NCBI GenBank assembly: GCA_012934845.2
Contig: WNNJ02000794.1
Location: forward strand, 1-64,000
Direction of reading: 5' to 3'
Source: Pomphorhynchus laevis
Taxonomy: Eukaryota > Acanthocephala > Palaeacanthocephala > Echinorhynchida > Pomphorhynchidae
DNA: 64,000 bases
A program made the position numbers and the translations under genes. Position 1 is the stretch's first letter. Each line of letters begins with the position of its first letter. Positions 10,251 to 25,200 of this stretch are shown in pieces. The notes below the pieces were generated by a model. It searched no databases, was not told the DNA's origin, and saw only the letters and a program-made list of their open reading frames with translations.

Positions 10251-13200
10251 CTAGAAAAAAAATAATTATAAATAAAATGTTATAATATTTTATATTGTTA
10301 ATTGTTGTATATTATTAATATGAGATGACTTTTTAAAATCACTTCCGCACTTTAGCAGTAGTAATAAAAATCTATTATATTTTAATAGGTGAAGATATTC
10401 CTTTGTCTGGTTTCGAGAAACTCCAAAATGGTCACAAAAATGATCATATTATTAATTGATTATATTTAATGTTATTTTATATTATTAATGTTATGCGAAA
10501 GCGATAATATTATTTGATTATAATATTAGGCCCCCTTGGCCGAATGTTAGAGGCGCGTAATCTATGTACGGGATTCAAACCTCGAGCATGCACTCTCTCT
10601 TGACTTCTCTGTAAGCACACCTCAAAGCCACAAGGTCATGTTGTCGAAAGACGTAGGGGCACCTGATGATGAAGTGGATTCACTCTTCATTATTTGATTA
10701 GAATTAATATCAAATATAATATAAAAATATTATATTGGATATATAAATTCAGTATAAATGCGATATAGCATCAATCATTTGATAAAATCCATAATCGAAA
10801 AACAGTTTGAGCAGAAAGGACACAAAATTTGACATAAACGGTCTTTTTTACACTTGATCCATTCGCATTGCAAACAAACAATCTCCGCATATTTAACGGT
10901 TTTAACTATTCAATCATAGTTCAGGCTTATCGAGTGTAAAGCAAAGAGACCCTTCGAGTCTATTACTATATACCTATTTTCTGTGTGATTACCTATTGAC
11001 AGTGCTTATATCCTCTACTTTCGTATCATGTCTTATTGATGCTATTGAATTGGTCATTATGTACAAAAGTCCAACTGCTTCCAGTTAACTTTATACACAA
11101 TAATAATTATATAGTTGACAACCTTTTAATAAACATCGAAAAAGCCAAAGTTATGAAATTCCTTAAAGATGCCCCGCTCCGACCCTCTGATGTAGTGTTT
11201 ATTTCGTCGACTCCTTTAAAATTTACTATTTGTTATATTGGTTTCCAACTGTCCTCTCGATGGTATTTTACCGTTACCCTTGATATGAAATGTGCATAAA
11301 AGGTTATTGCGATCTCAGTGGGGTTTACAAAACGAGTAGTAATGATATCAAAATATAGCCTGTTTATAATAGTATTGATTTCTTGTTGGTTCCGAAAAAA
11401 TATGTTCTTAATAATTTCATTATAAATAATTAAACAATATAAATGCTATAATATTTTTTAAATAAATGCAATTATTAATAATTTTTATAATCAATTATAG
11501 AATAATTATTAATTATTAACTGAGATTTGTAAAACGCGGGGTATTTTATAATTATTAATTATATAATACGCTAAATATTCTTTGACAGATGTTGATGCCT
11601 TATCAGTTTACAACCTTATTCATTACTTTTAAGATACTTAATACATCTCGGTATGACTCCTATACTTTGTAAACATCTCAAAGAATTTGACTTGAAAACT
11701 AAATCGTATAACCCCCAATTGAATTTATCATCTGGACGCACTTAATACAATTGACTTGATTATAATATCCATAAAAGACCATTGATCTGGATGGATTCAT
11801 TGCATGGGTATACAAAAAAATAGTATATTCATCTAATTTAAATATTAAATAATAATAAAATTTATTATTAATGATTGAATTGAAACCTTAAGTTTCATAT
11901 GATAACTATAATTTCAATAAATAATTATTGGAGCTGGATCAAAGAAAGAAGGGAAATTTTATTGATATTTCGCTAACCTCTGTTAGCATCTTCAGAAAAT
12001 TGCAATTAAATCATCACATAATTGACAGATCTCTCCCAGTAAAATTTTACGACTCAGAGGGGGCTTATAAAACGAGTAGTAAAAGTATACTTTTGACAGA
12101 TGTTGATGCCTTATCAGTTTACAACCTTATTCATTACTTTTAAGATACTTAATACATCTCGGTATGACTCCTATACTTTGTAAACATCTCAAAGAATTTG
12201 ACTTAAAAACTAAATCGTATAACCCCCAATTGAATTTATCATCTGGACGCACTTAATACAATTGACTTGATTATAATATCCATAAAAGACCATTGATCTG
12301 GATGGCTTCATTGCATGGCTATTTTTTAAAGTTTCGTGGTGAAGATACCTCCTTGTCACGGGGATAGCTCGTATTGCACATGTTCAGTTTGCACATCCTG
12401 CTCAAAACCATGTACCTTTATCTGATGAAAAGTTAATTCTCAAAATCCAAATTTACAGAAGAAATTGAAGAGATTTACATTAATATTTGAAATTTATCTC
12501 TTTCTGTATTTACGTTGTTCTTTTATGAAAAAGTAAATGTTTTTAAAAGGTAAAGCGTTAATAAATTCCTCGAATATACTATAATCTGTTAATATAATCT
12601 TTATTTTAATATAATCTCTTAATTATGATATAATTACAATGATATTTTTATGTTTAAAAGTATAATTTCTTAATTCGCGGATAGAACAACAAAATATCTG
12701 AGTTATTTATCATAATTGATAATTAATAATAACAACTGAAATTATTAATTATTTTTTTTTTCAAATAATATTAAAAATATTAAATAATGTTATTTAATAT
12801 TAAACTATTTACTATTAATTATAATAATTAATAAAAGGCAAATAATTGCGACGATATAATAATTTCCAGTGATAACATAGATATATTATGTTAAATTTAT
12901 TATCTGTGTCACTCAATACAATTGATTAGATTCTAATTCCATTCGATTATGAATGGCTTCACTGCATGGCTATCATGATAAGTTTTGCGAGGATACCTGA
13001 TCGAGAGGGTCCAGCTCATATGATACAATATCATGCTGGCCAGGACCATGTAATTATCTACATTATATCTTTACTTACTCGTATCTCTCCGACTTAAGGC
13101 TTTGCACAATTGACAAGCTTTGCATATTGCTACGAAGTTAACTCACATTATCGTAATAGCAAATCGACAAAATCCAGTGGAGATTTGTAGCCAGATTGAC

Positions 13201-16200
13201 ATAATCCAATTGATGTTTGAAAAACGTGTATTGGGGATGTCTACAGCTTTAACTCATTTGAAGAGCATCCATGGTTATCACGACAAATTTTGTATTATAG
13301 AAATATTAATGCATAAGAGACGATTATTTCGTTGGTCGATTTTGTAAATCTCAGTGTTCTTCATGATAAGTTTTGCGAGGATACCTGATCGAGAGGGTCC
13401 AGCTCATATGATACAATATCATGCTAGCCTCCTAATTATTAATTTGCCGATAGGACAACAAAATCTCTGAATTATTTATTATAACAATTGAAATTATTAA
13501 TTATAATAATTCTTTAATAATATTAAATAATATTATTTAATTTGAATCGGAATGAGACATTCTGGGAACAATAATTATTATTTTTATCTAAATGCTATTC
13601 CCATAAAAAAGAAATTGAATATTTCTTCGATATTTCGTTCGCTAACTGCGGACCTTTTTAAGAAATATCTGAAACAATAAAACAAGTAAAGTTATGATGT
13701 ATGAAAAACAAAATCATTTTGAACATTCAAATTTGGTTTGAGGAACTTTATCGTGACAACCTCCATAAGTAATCGGCGTTTTAAGTTAGGCTCGGAAATC
13801 AAAGCTGGCACATTGTCAAAGTCGATGTGATGACCAGTTTGGTGAGCATGGCCGGTTAATGCCGACTGCGTTGATGTTGTGAGTTTCTTCTTGTGTTCTT
13901 TTAATCCTGTTTTTAGCGTACGTCCAATTTGTCCTATGTATATACTTATACAATCCCTACACCCAACCCTATAGACTACACCCATCTTATCAAAATTAGT
14001 TCTTGGTTTGGTGACTAGTGCATCAAGATGATAAGTACATCGGGTACCATAAAACATTTTTAATAGTAATCCTGCTTGGAAAACGTATCTGCTAATTTTA
14101 TTAATTATGTCCTCACTTAAACTAACCACTGCGGGAATATAAAACCAGTGTTTCAACTTTTGAGGACTAATTAAGTCGGATTGCGCGGAAGTGTGAATGC
14201 GTTCTTTTGTTTTCTTAATGATTTTGTAAGCTATCTATTGGGTAGCCAAGAGATGTAAATGTTATGAAAAGCTTGCTTAATTCGGCGTTTAGATAAACTT
14301 CTTTGTTACAAAGAAGTTTACATCATCTTGATGCACTAGTCACTAAACCAAGAAGAACTAATTTTGATAAGATGGGTGTAGTCTATAGGGTTGGGTGTAT
14401 GGATTGTATACGTATGTACATAGGACAAATTGGACGTACGCTAAAAACAAGATTAAAATAACATAAGAAGGCACTCACAACATCAGCGCAGTCGACATTA
14501 GCAGACCATGCTCACCAAACTGGTCATCACATCGACTTTGACAATGTGTCAGCTTTGATTTCCGAGCCTAACTTAAAACGCCGATTACTTATGGAGGTTG
14601 ACACGATAAAGTTCCTCAAACCAAATTTGAATGTTCAAAATGATTTTGTTTTTCATACATCATAACTTTACTTGTTTTATTGTTTCAGATATTTCTTAAA
14701 AAGTTCCGCAGTTAGCGAACGAAATATCGAAGAAATATTCAATTTATTTTTTTCTAAGAATGGCATTTAGATAAAAAAAATAATATTATTTAATAATATT
14801 AAATTATTTATTATTAATTATAATAAATAAAAGGCAATATAAATTGCGATAATAGAATAATTTCCATTCTTATATTATGGTAAATATATGGTATAAATGT
14901 ATAAATATATACATTGATAGTAAATAGTAAACCTTTAATAACCTTGATATATTATGCCAATTAAAAATATTTTACAAAAGAAATTAGAACCTGTAGTAAG
15001 CAGTCCTGCTTCATCGAAGTGATGAATAGTTGGATTAGTTATAGTTGCTATAAAATTAAGCTGAAGTGTGATTTCATCGGGTTGACAGCGATCCATATAC
15101 TCTGAGACAGACATTTTCGCTGCTTTCTCATCATCGCCCTAAACTGTGCATAGTTAAAGCAAAATTTATAAAAATACAAAATTAAAAATCAAAAACAATA
15201 TTCGTAGCTCTTACACAAATCCTCAATTTTTCGATTGATTGCGGAGCTCTGCTGCAATCAATCGATATTTTGGGATATCAATCAATATAAATATCAATCA
15301 ATCGATATTTATAATTGTAAAATTGATATCTTCAATATAGCATTGCTCAGTTGTTCAATGGTTTTGTAACATATTATTAACTTTACGTTCTTATTTGAAT
15401 CCACAAATAGCTCTCGGTTGAGTTTATTGTATTTTATATTGTAGCGTAAGTTACCCAAATTTTTACTTGTTTTGTATTCTATTCATTTTCATTTAATTAA
15501 AACTAGACATTTTTCATAATATAAAAATTGGATTTAGCAAGCAAACTTTAACAAATTTGTTTATTTGTGTCAAAAATATATAACGAAAGAACTATGCAGC
15601 AACAAAAGCAACTTTCAATAAATTCGTTTTGTTCTATATGTAGCCCATCAGTAAAATATATACTCCACTGCTAGATGCACTCCTATCCAGCAGGTATGTC
15701 AATTAAATAGTATACATATAACGAAAAAAGTATTAATGAATAATTATTTAATAATGGATATTATTTATTATTAATAATGAATAATTGTATATGAGCGATA
15801 TAATTACTCCAAGTTAAAATTAATTAATATTAAAACGTTATTTAATAAATAATTAATAGTAAAATCCTGCATATTAATTAACGATAATTAATTAGGATAT
15901 TAATTAGCATGTTTAATTAATACTATTAACGCGATTTGATAATTTACAAATTATAATTGTAAGTATATTATGAATAAATATGAAAAATAATTATATAATT
16001 AATAATCATAATTTAATATGTTAAATTATAATTATATAAAACATTTTTCATTATTATATAAGGATAAATTTATTGATTTATTAAGGCAACTCTACAGAAA
16101 GTTTGTATATTAAATTTTATAACAAATTTGTGTTCTCAATTCTTGCCAACTTTCTTAGCAGAAGTTAGTAGGAGTTGCCAACCCTTTTATATATTATCAT

Positions 16201-19200
16201 ATAAAGTTGCTAGCGAGCTTGACGCAATCAAATTTGTGCAAAATCCGTATCTGGTAAGTTTGCAATAGTAACTCGGTAGCTTGTAATTATTTAGATCTTT
16301 GAACAAATTTGAACTAAACTGAATGTTTGCTTTGGAATGTTTTATAACATTACAAACCTGTAAATAAAATTCATCCTGTACACATCGAGCCCATTTAAGA
16401 TATATATGTAAAGGTTTACAAGGTGTCGCCACATCAGCGATCTTTATAATCATCTTACAGACAAGTAAACGCTCTTCACTGTTACTCCACTCAATCTTCG
16501 GTTGATTGATATGCTTGCTAGTCTACGTTGAAAGGAACATTTAAATAATTAAATAAATTGATTAATTAAATAATTAATTAAGAAAATTGATTAATTAAGA
16601 AAATTTATAAGTGTTCTGGCTAATTACAATTGAAAAGGACTGCTAAGTACAGTCGAAATATCTAAATAAAGTTCTTCTTGCATTCTCAGGGATGGTTCGC
16701 AATAAAAAAGTTACTTTTGACCCGAAAGCAATTCTCAACGATATGATTAATTAAATATTGAGTCTAAAAATAATGAGCAACAGTGAAATTTAAAAAGCAT
16801 ATAAATTGGGTATGACAATTTGCGAAATTATCACATCGAAATTTATTAATTGGAATTTGTAAATTTAGAATTAGCATTCGAAACGAAATTGACAGAATTC
16901 TGATATAAAAAATCCTTATTTTCATGTGGATAAAATGGAATGCCGAAAATAAGGAAAATTTTAAAGCTTTTAAATGCCGTGAGCAGCTACACAATTAGGT
17001 CAGACTTAAAATGGTTAAATATTGAAAAAATTAAAATTAAAAATAAACAACAAAATATAATTTAAATAAACTTATTTGAAAGAAATTTTAAATATATTAC
17101 AATTCATAAATGTTGTATTTATCTATCATTATATTAAATTCGAATCGAACATTCCAAATTTAAACCTTTTTTAATTTCACGTATTAAATCATCTCAAACA
17201 ATTTCGATGTTTATAAATTTCGGTTTTTATTATAATCACTCTGTGCTTAGATAACATGTTACACGTTTTACTCTTGACACTTCTGGATTAAAGTAGGCAA
17301 TGAGACCAAATTGTATTGATTTTACATTTAAGAAACTGCATTAGTTAGAGCCTAAAGACTTGTGTTTTACAATTATATTTTACAATCATTCAATTATATA
17401 CTACTCACTGACTACAGTATAATACGATACAAATTTGTTTAATAATCGATAATATAATTATTATATTTAACAAATTCATCAAAAAAATTTCAAAATATTG
17501 AACAATTATATATATTCATGTTTTAAAATATTTATAATATTTATATTATGCAATATTATATTAATATTTGATGTTTCATATTGAACAAAATTGTGCTTTA
17601 TGAAAATATTGTACAATGTTATGATTTGATTTATAAATCAAATGATAAAACAATGTAATTAGGAATTGCTGAATGACATAAGTTAATATATATTGAATGT
17701 GTGACGATTATTATTAGGTTCATTCACATGCCTTGCAAAATTTATAAATAAATCCGAGTATAATATCTATAATTGCGACCATTGATTTGCAAAATTGTTA
17801 GCGTAAATTGTTTTAATCATTTTTTATAAATGAACAAATAAACGTTTTATTTTGTAGCACGACTGACGAAATACAAAATAAATAATAATAATTTATTTCG
17901 TATTTAACTGATTGTGTTTCAAAATAAAAAAGTTTGTGCTTTTGTCTTTGGTGATACGTCAATGCATCATCAAATAAAACTAAATAAATAACAGCGGAGA
18001 ATGAGTGAAAATGAAATGATAATTTAGTATGGCATAATAAAAATATTAAATATTAAATTTCAGTTAATAAAAAATCGAATTGAAATTAAGCGATTAAAAA
18101 ATAACTAAAACACATACCTGCTTATGAAAATCGTCTACAATCATATTGTGTTTTGCAAGATCAGTAGCTAGAATTAATTCGACGACCAAAAATCGAAGTC
18201 GATCAAAGTCTTGCTCTTTAAGATTACAAAGAAAGTTGAACGAAGAGCTTGATAAAATTAGTGCCCATGCTTCTGCGGCGTGATGGTTTTCAAGGACTGA
18301 TCGATCGTTATAAAGAATTGCCTGAATGTATATATTTTCAAAACTCGGAATACGTAATTTCAAAAAGGGTTTAAATGATTATTATAAATCATCATAAAAA
18401 GGCAAAATACTGAAGACCATTTAGAATTTAAAAATGCAAGTGTATTCTTGAATCATTGAAATATGACTAGCTGTCCCACAAATATATCGATTTATCATTG
18501 AGGAATTATTGTGACCGTTAATTACATACGTATGGAAATAATATAAAATTATAATAGACATTTATAATATAAAATGTAATATTTCTAATATAAAATAATA
18601 TAAAAATTCGTGTTTATTTTGCATTCAATACATGTTTACTATAAGATAATTTTATTAAACTTTTGTTTAGTTTTAATTTTTTGGTTATACGCAAGATTAT
18701 AATAAATAATAACAAAATGGCAATAGCAAAATATTATAATAAGTAATAAATAATAACAAAATAGTGTTGGTATATAAATTTCGTGAGAGCAGCAACTTTG
18801 TCCATGAACTGACATCTCCGATCTGCAGTGCATGTTTGATATTGTCACATAAATAGGTGGCTGCTAGAACACGTGCTTTGTACGGAATGCGTATGACTGT
18901 TGTTGATTCTCTGCGCCAACATTATTGAAGATATGATAGACGGTTCGAAGCGTCGACTCGAGCGTTTGGAATTGCTAATGTTGGCGTTATGACTTCTGTG
19001 GTGGCTTCATTTGGTTGGACCTTGGACAACCAAATGAAGTTTACTATAAGATAATTTTATTAAACTTTTATTTAGTTTTAATTTTTTGGTTATACGCAAG
19101 ATTATAATAAATAATAACAAAATGGCAATAGCAAAATATCATAATAAGTAATAAATAATAACAAAATAGTGTTGGTATATAAATTTCGTAAATATTTTGA

Positions 19201-22200
19201 AATATATTCTATAATGTAGATGCTATAATTTTTTAAAATCTAGGTAAATTTGAAAAAATGAGGAATGATAACATATAAGTTAATAATAATTGCATTTTCC
19301 AAAGTTCATTTTCTCTTAAAAAACACTAAACCACAAAAATGATTAGGTAAATCCATTTATTTCTAATAAAAATAAATTATTAAATTACATGGTGTAAATC
19401 TAGTTTTACCGAGATCGTCTCTGATTCATAAAATATTTGAACAATTTCTTGATTAAAAAATATTTTTACTCAATTTTATTTCTAATTTAACTTTGTTAGC
19501 TAATGCTGTTCATGTTAATTTTTCAATTAAATTCAATGTGTGAAGACGAATAAATATTACTTTAGAATTTCTCAATGCTAAGCGTTAACGAGTATTTATT
19601 AACCAGGCCGGTTATCGGCAAGACTCAATCATCATTGCTTAGATAAATTATGATTTAAATTTGTATACCGAATATTAAACTATTATATTTATTATATTGA
19701 GTATTTGTTATATAATCGATTTGTTATTTGTTATAAACATATTAGGATAATAATTTAGCCTTTATAATATTTGTGTACTAAATTTGTTTACTAATAACTT
19801 GATCTTTCGGTATAGGCAACAAATGTCAATCAAATTTATCGAAAATTTATCGAACAGTGAGTCCATTAATTAAATCATTCCGTATTACACCTTATGTCCT
19901 CCTATCTCAATCCAGAGTTATATGATTCTTCAATATTAAAGCAAACAGTTTGAAACTCGGTATCGACCGCGCTGCTTGAATATTTATGAAAGAGAAAAGT
20001 TTCCAAGGAAAAACCAATACAACTGAAATTTTCATTATGGAATTTTATCTAAATGTAGATAAAAGAGAAAATTTATTTGCAATCTTGCAAAGTTTCGTCT
20101 AATTATATTTTATCTATCAATATAATAATGATCAAGTACGTTTGTCATTGTAACAGGTTAAGTACACGTTTGAATAGTAAAATGACGAGAATAAAAATAA
20201 TAAAATTAACTTTCTAGAACAAACACTTCCATTATAATTATTATAATTGAACTTACTAATTTATGACGACATTTTATAAGAAACTTATTGGTTAGGCCGG
20301 GATGATCTAAATCATGGACTATGGCAGCAAGAAAAGTGGCAAAAACCTCAATCGGTAGAAGTCTCGCACCAATGCAGTTCTTTTCTTTTTTGAAATGTGG
20401 CAATTCAATCTCGGTATCTATAAAAGATCTAATCTATACGAAAACAAAAAAGCTAAAATTGAATTTATGCAAAAGTCTTATTTTTAAATTAATGTATTTA
20501 AAAGCGATGTTCAATAGCATATACATATTTTGAATAGCTATAGTATAATTTCTAGTGAGAGAATATAAACTAAGATTTATACTTCAAAAGGGCAAGGCAT
20601 ATGCGTAAAATATTTTAATTCTTTTTTAAAAGGCATATCAGCTTAATGCGTTATTTCTTTTCTCTTTTTCTCTACATTTATCAGTTTCATTTATTTATTC
20701 ATATTATGAAAATTATAATAAATAATTATAATAATAAAATAATTAATAATTATAATTAATAAATAGTTATAATAAAAAAATATAAAAATTTACTGTTCTT
20801 AAACATTTTTTATTTTATTTTTTTTGTTTTCTTTTTTTCTTTATTTTTGCTATCAGAGAAATCTTTAAATGTATGTGCTAACAGGCACATAAGAGAGAAA
20901 CTCAAGAAACGAGGTGGATCTTATGTTAAAAATATTCTTAAACATTAGACACCTTTTCATTTTTTATTTTTCTTTGTTCTGTTTATTTTTTTATAAAAAA
21001 CATTTATTAAATGTCTGTGCTATAACATGTCTGTGCTAACACAAAAGAGAAAATCAACAGACAAGGTCGATCCTATGTTTAATATCTTAAGCATTAGACA
21101 CACGTTTTCATTTTTGTTCTTTAATTTTTCATTATTTATTTTTTTCTTTTTTGAAGAAAACTTTGTCTGGTCAAACAGGCACACGAAAAACAAAGAAAAT
21201 AACGTAAGAAAATAAGATTTACACAAAACGCTATAAAAGAAAACTTTCAAGGACTTCTAAACATAAGGGATATAAGGGATATATAAATAAGATATAAGGG
21301 ATATATAGATAAGGGATATTTGAATGGTACTTTATGAAATTCGGCTTGGTTAGAATAACCTTCAAACATAGTCTTAGATAAGTTGTTTGCAGATAGATGA
21401 TGTGAACGAATTAATAACTAAATTCAATGTGAAATAATAAAGATAGGTGAGTCATATAATGAGGCTTATAGCTCCTTTCTGGTAGAGGGTGACTTAAATG
21501 AACTGTGGATTTTCAAGAATGCACGTCTTGTTATTTTGGGTTAGCTAGTCAAGTTGACAACATTTGTCAAGGGTGACTTTAAGTTTAGATGTACACAGTC
21601 ATATCTAATTAGGAATCACATTATCCCATCTCTTATATTAATGAATATCCATAAACATAAGAATATAGGTGTAGAGTACAGCTTGTTAAAAGACATCACG
21701 CTAATTTGATGGAATTTGATGGCACTATTCGAAATTTAATGCAATATTTTGATTTTGAATGTGATCATACCTGTTCCAGCAAGAGGCTGTAAAAAATTTG
21801 ATTGTAGTTTTAGAACTACTACTCGTATCAATGATAAACAAAGGTCGTAAAGCCTGTTTAATATCAGAGGGTTTCACCAACGTGGATTCCTAGTTTTTGA
21901 AATGCTTTGATTCACGTCATCTGTCTTATGAAGCAAACTTTTAAGTAGATCAGGTGACTAGCGAACGAACGAGAGTAAGAATATTGTAAGGAACTTTTGC
22001 TTAGTGTTCAATTTCTGCGCACACTAAAATATTGGCGACTTGTATAATTTTTTTTGGGGGGGGGTTCAAGAAGGACTTCTAATTAAGTACACCTGCAATA
22101 ACTCAACTAAAAGTAACTTCCCTCTGGCCTCATGCGGGTTATCAATCGGTTTAAAATAAGGCACTACTAACTAAACATATAATATTCAATTAAAATGACT

Positions 22201-25200
22201 ATTTATTTCTCATTTGAAAGTATGCTTTTATTAAGTATACTTTTATATTGTATATAAAAGCATAAAATATATAAATTTTATATGCATTTATATGCTTTGA
22301 TGTTGTTCATTTATTTTACCTTTAAAAATAGACGTTTTCATCATTCATTATATACAGTACCTCACGTCTTTGATCTCGAAGTCTTTTTCAAATCAGTTGA
22401 AATCTGCTTTTATATACAATTTATTCCTTCCATACCCAATATACAAGTTTATGTCCATCATTAAAACTACCCAATTACAATTTGGAATTGGAAGTTTTAA
22501 CTATGAACAAAAATTTATATATTGGTTTAGAAGGAAGAAATGCTCCACGAAAACAGATTTCAAATGGTATATAAGCTTATTATATTATTAATAATATTAA
22601 AGTAATATAATATTATTATAATATAATATTATAATATTTATATATAATATTATTAATATTATTAATAATATTATTTATTTAGACCTGACCGATTACTGCT
22701 TTTTAAATTAGCATATATTTATAAAAAAGAAATGTAGGTATGTATCAGCAACTGATGAGACCCACCCAGGCTGATTAGTAGCGTCCTGCTGTACCAAAAA
22801 TAGGAGCAATACCTAAGAGAATAATATCTTTCCACAACCAGAAGAATTACCAAAATATTTCAACTTTTAAACTTTTGACTATTACAAAGTTACATAAAGG
22901 TAAAAATATCAATCTAAATCTTAAGATATTTTACAACCAAAGAGTTTTATAATTAGTGTTTTAACGAAGCGATAAATATATATAGTTAATTTATAGGAAC
23001 AGAGAAAAATCAAAGACTAAAGGATTTCAATAGCAACTGCCATCATGATAAAAAGAAATTTTTACAGTTTCATATTTATTTCATATTTATGTATATAAAT
23101 GTGCAAATTCCACAAAATAAATTTATTTAATCCTCTTCATTTTGGGTAAAAATTCACACAACGAATACCACAAATTCAATATTGATAATTAAAATATTAA
23201 TAAATTTATTTTAATATTTAGTTTTTATAAAAACTATCAATCAATCTTTATTAAGTTAATAATTTTGATTCTTTGTAGAAATTTCATTTTACAACTTTAA
23301 TTTACATTTGAATTTTTACAACTCATGATAAGACCCGACCAATTGCTGCTTTTTTAATATATTTATGATATTTATTATTTTTCATTAGTTTTTCTATTTA
23401 GCATTTTTTATTAAATTGTATCTAATATAAATACTAACTATCAGGTGCAAACATATTGATACAAAATATGTTAAAAATACATTATTTAACATATTCTTTA
23501 TCAAGTTTAATCACTAATCCACCATTCATCTGTGTTATCGTTTTTAATCATATTACTAAATACACTGAATCTTTTTAAACAAAAATTCTAATAGAGAAAA
23601 AAACAAATTTACTATTTTCTGTTTGATTTTACTTTTATAGTAACCTAGTATAAAATATGAATATATTAAATGACTTTAATGATTTTGATGAAAACCAATA
23701 TTGTTACATATTGTTGCAATTCTTAAAATTTCGATATTTAATGTATTATATTTTATATTATATGGTATGCATGAATGCTCATGCAAAAATATGTTTATTG
23801 TAAATTTAAATATGTCATCTTTACGATATAAAAAATAATAGCTTTTATTGATGTTAATTTAATATTCATATCTAGATATTTACTTTCCTTATCATTAATA
23901 TTGGCTTTATTAAGAATTAGGCTACCTGGATAAATTTGTTTGCTTATTGAATAAATTTAATAATTTAATTAATAAATTTATTTAATCCTCTTCATTTTGG
24001 GTAAAAATTCACACAACGAATACCACAAATTCAATATTGATAATTAAAATATTAATAAATTTATTTTAATATTTAGTTTTTATAAAAACTATCAATCAAT
24101 CTTTATTAAGTTAATAATTTTATTAACTTTTTTTATTAAATTGTATCTAATATAAATACTAACTATCAGGTGCAAACATATTGATACAAAATATGTTAAA
24201 AATACATTATTTAATACATTCTTTATTAAGTTAAATCACTAATCCACCATTCATCTGTGTTATCCAGTAATATCTTTTTATCTAACTATGAGAATAAAAC
24301 TATAAAAAAACAAAATTTTTAATGAATTAATTGTGAATGGTAGAAAAACGGCTTTAATGCTTTTAAAATTGTATATTAATAATCGAATTTTTGGATTATT
24401 AACACGAATTTTTTAAGTAGTTAATTGTTTTTTAAGAAATAGAAATTTTATACAATTTTAATATTGATTTTTTTATTCTGCGAATAAGCATATGCAAACA
24501 AGCTTACAACTTACAAGTATACAACTGATTGCAGTTACAAAGCGTAACTGATAACAATAAGCGATCAGCTTTCATCAGCAATCAGCTATCACCAGCTTTG
24601 AATGACATCTCATACTTCATCAAAAATGCGATGCTGTCCTTGTAATGGACCCTCCGCAGTTTGTAAGGCTTGCGCTTGTGTTCGCAGCGACCAAAACTGT
24701 ACCAATTGCATTGCTCCGTGATGTTCAAACCGTGGTTCAAGTGTTACTATCCACCCAAACGCTATTTCAGTCGACAGATCGATGATCAAGTTGCCAACAG
24801 TGATGCAGACGGACAGCTCAATCGATTCTTCCACGACTATGCACCGTGACAGCTTTCAGCCGAGCACAAATTTTGATTTGCATCCAACTTAACTTAGTAC
24901 GTTTGCTACAGGAAAGCTAGATACGGCAGATTTCGTAACCATTGATATCAAATGCTCAAGTCTTGGTTGCATTCTGAGAACCTATGTGAAAGCTACTCGT
25001 AGCGTCGATAGAGATTTCTTACTGCGGGACTTCCACTGTAAATATTATTCAGCAAAATAATTATCGCTAATTGAAGAAATTGTTGAGCGCTCACGAATCG
25101 AAATCGCTGAGTTGACGACAGAGCTTGGAAACTTGAAAAATATTTTTTTGGAAAGAACCTCATCTGATGGTGGAGAATCCGGTTTAACCAAATCGTGTAC

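Larger units (their letters stand above)
10251..14990 (-). other. Last PDE3 intron, repeat-filled
   Basis: 4.7 kb between the last two proposed exons. It contains a tRNA-like SINE (about 10530), duplicated segments (11.6/12.1 kb and 12.97/13.36 kb) and a fold-back PLE (13570-14790). Motifs such as AAAACGAGTAGTAA recur at about 11328 and 12070. No other coding sequence is supported. Confidence 0.5.

Noticed and set aside
10537-10581. A tRNA gene
   Set aside because: Promoter boxes are present but no acceptor stem or anticodon arm closes, so only a SINE head is likely.
22752-22800. Hammerhead candidate with CTGATGAGACC
   Set aside because: No GAAA follows a closing stem II and no stem I partner is found.
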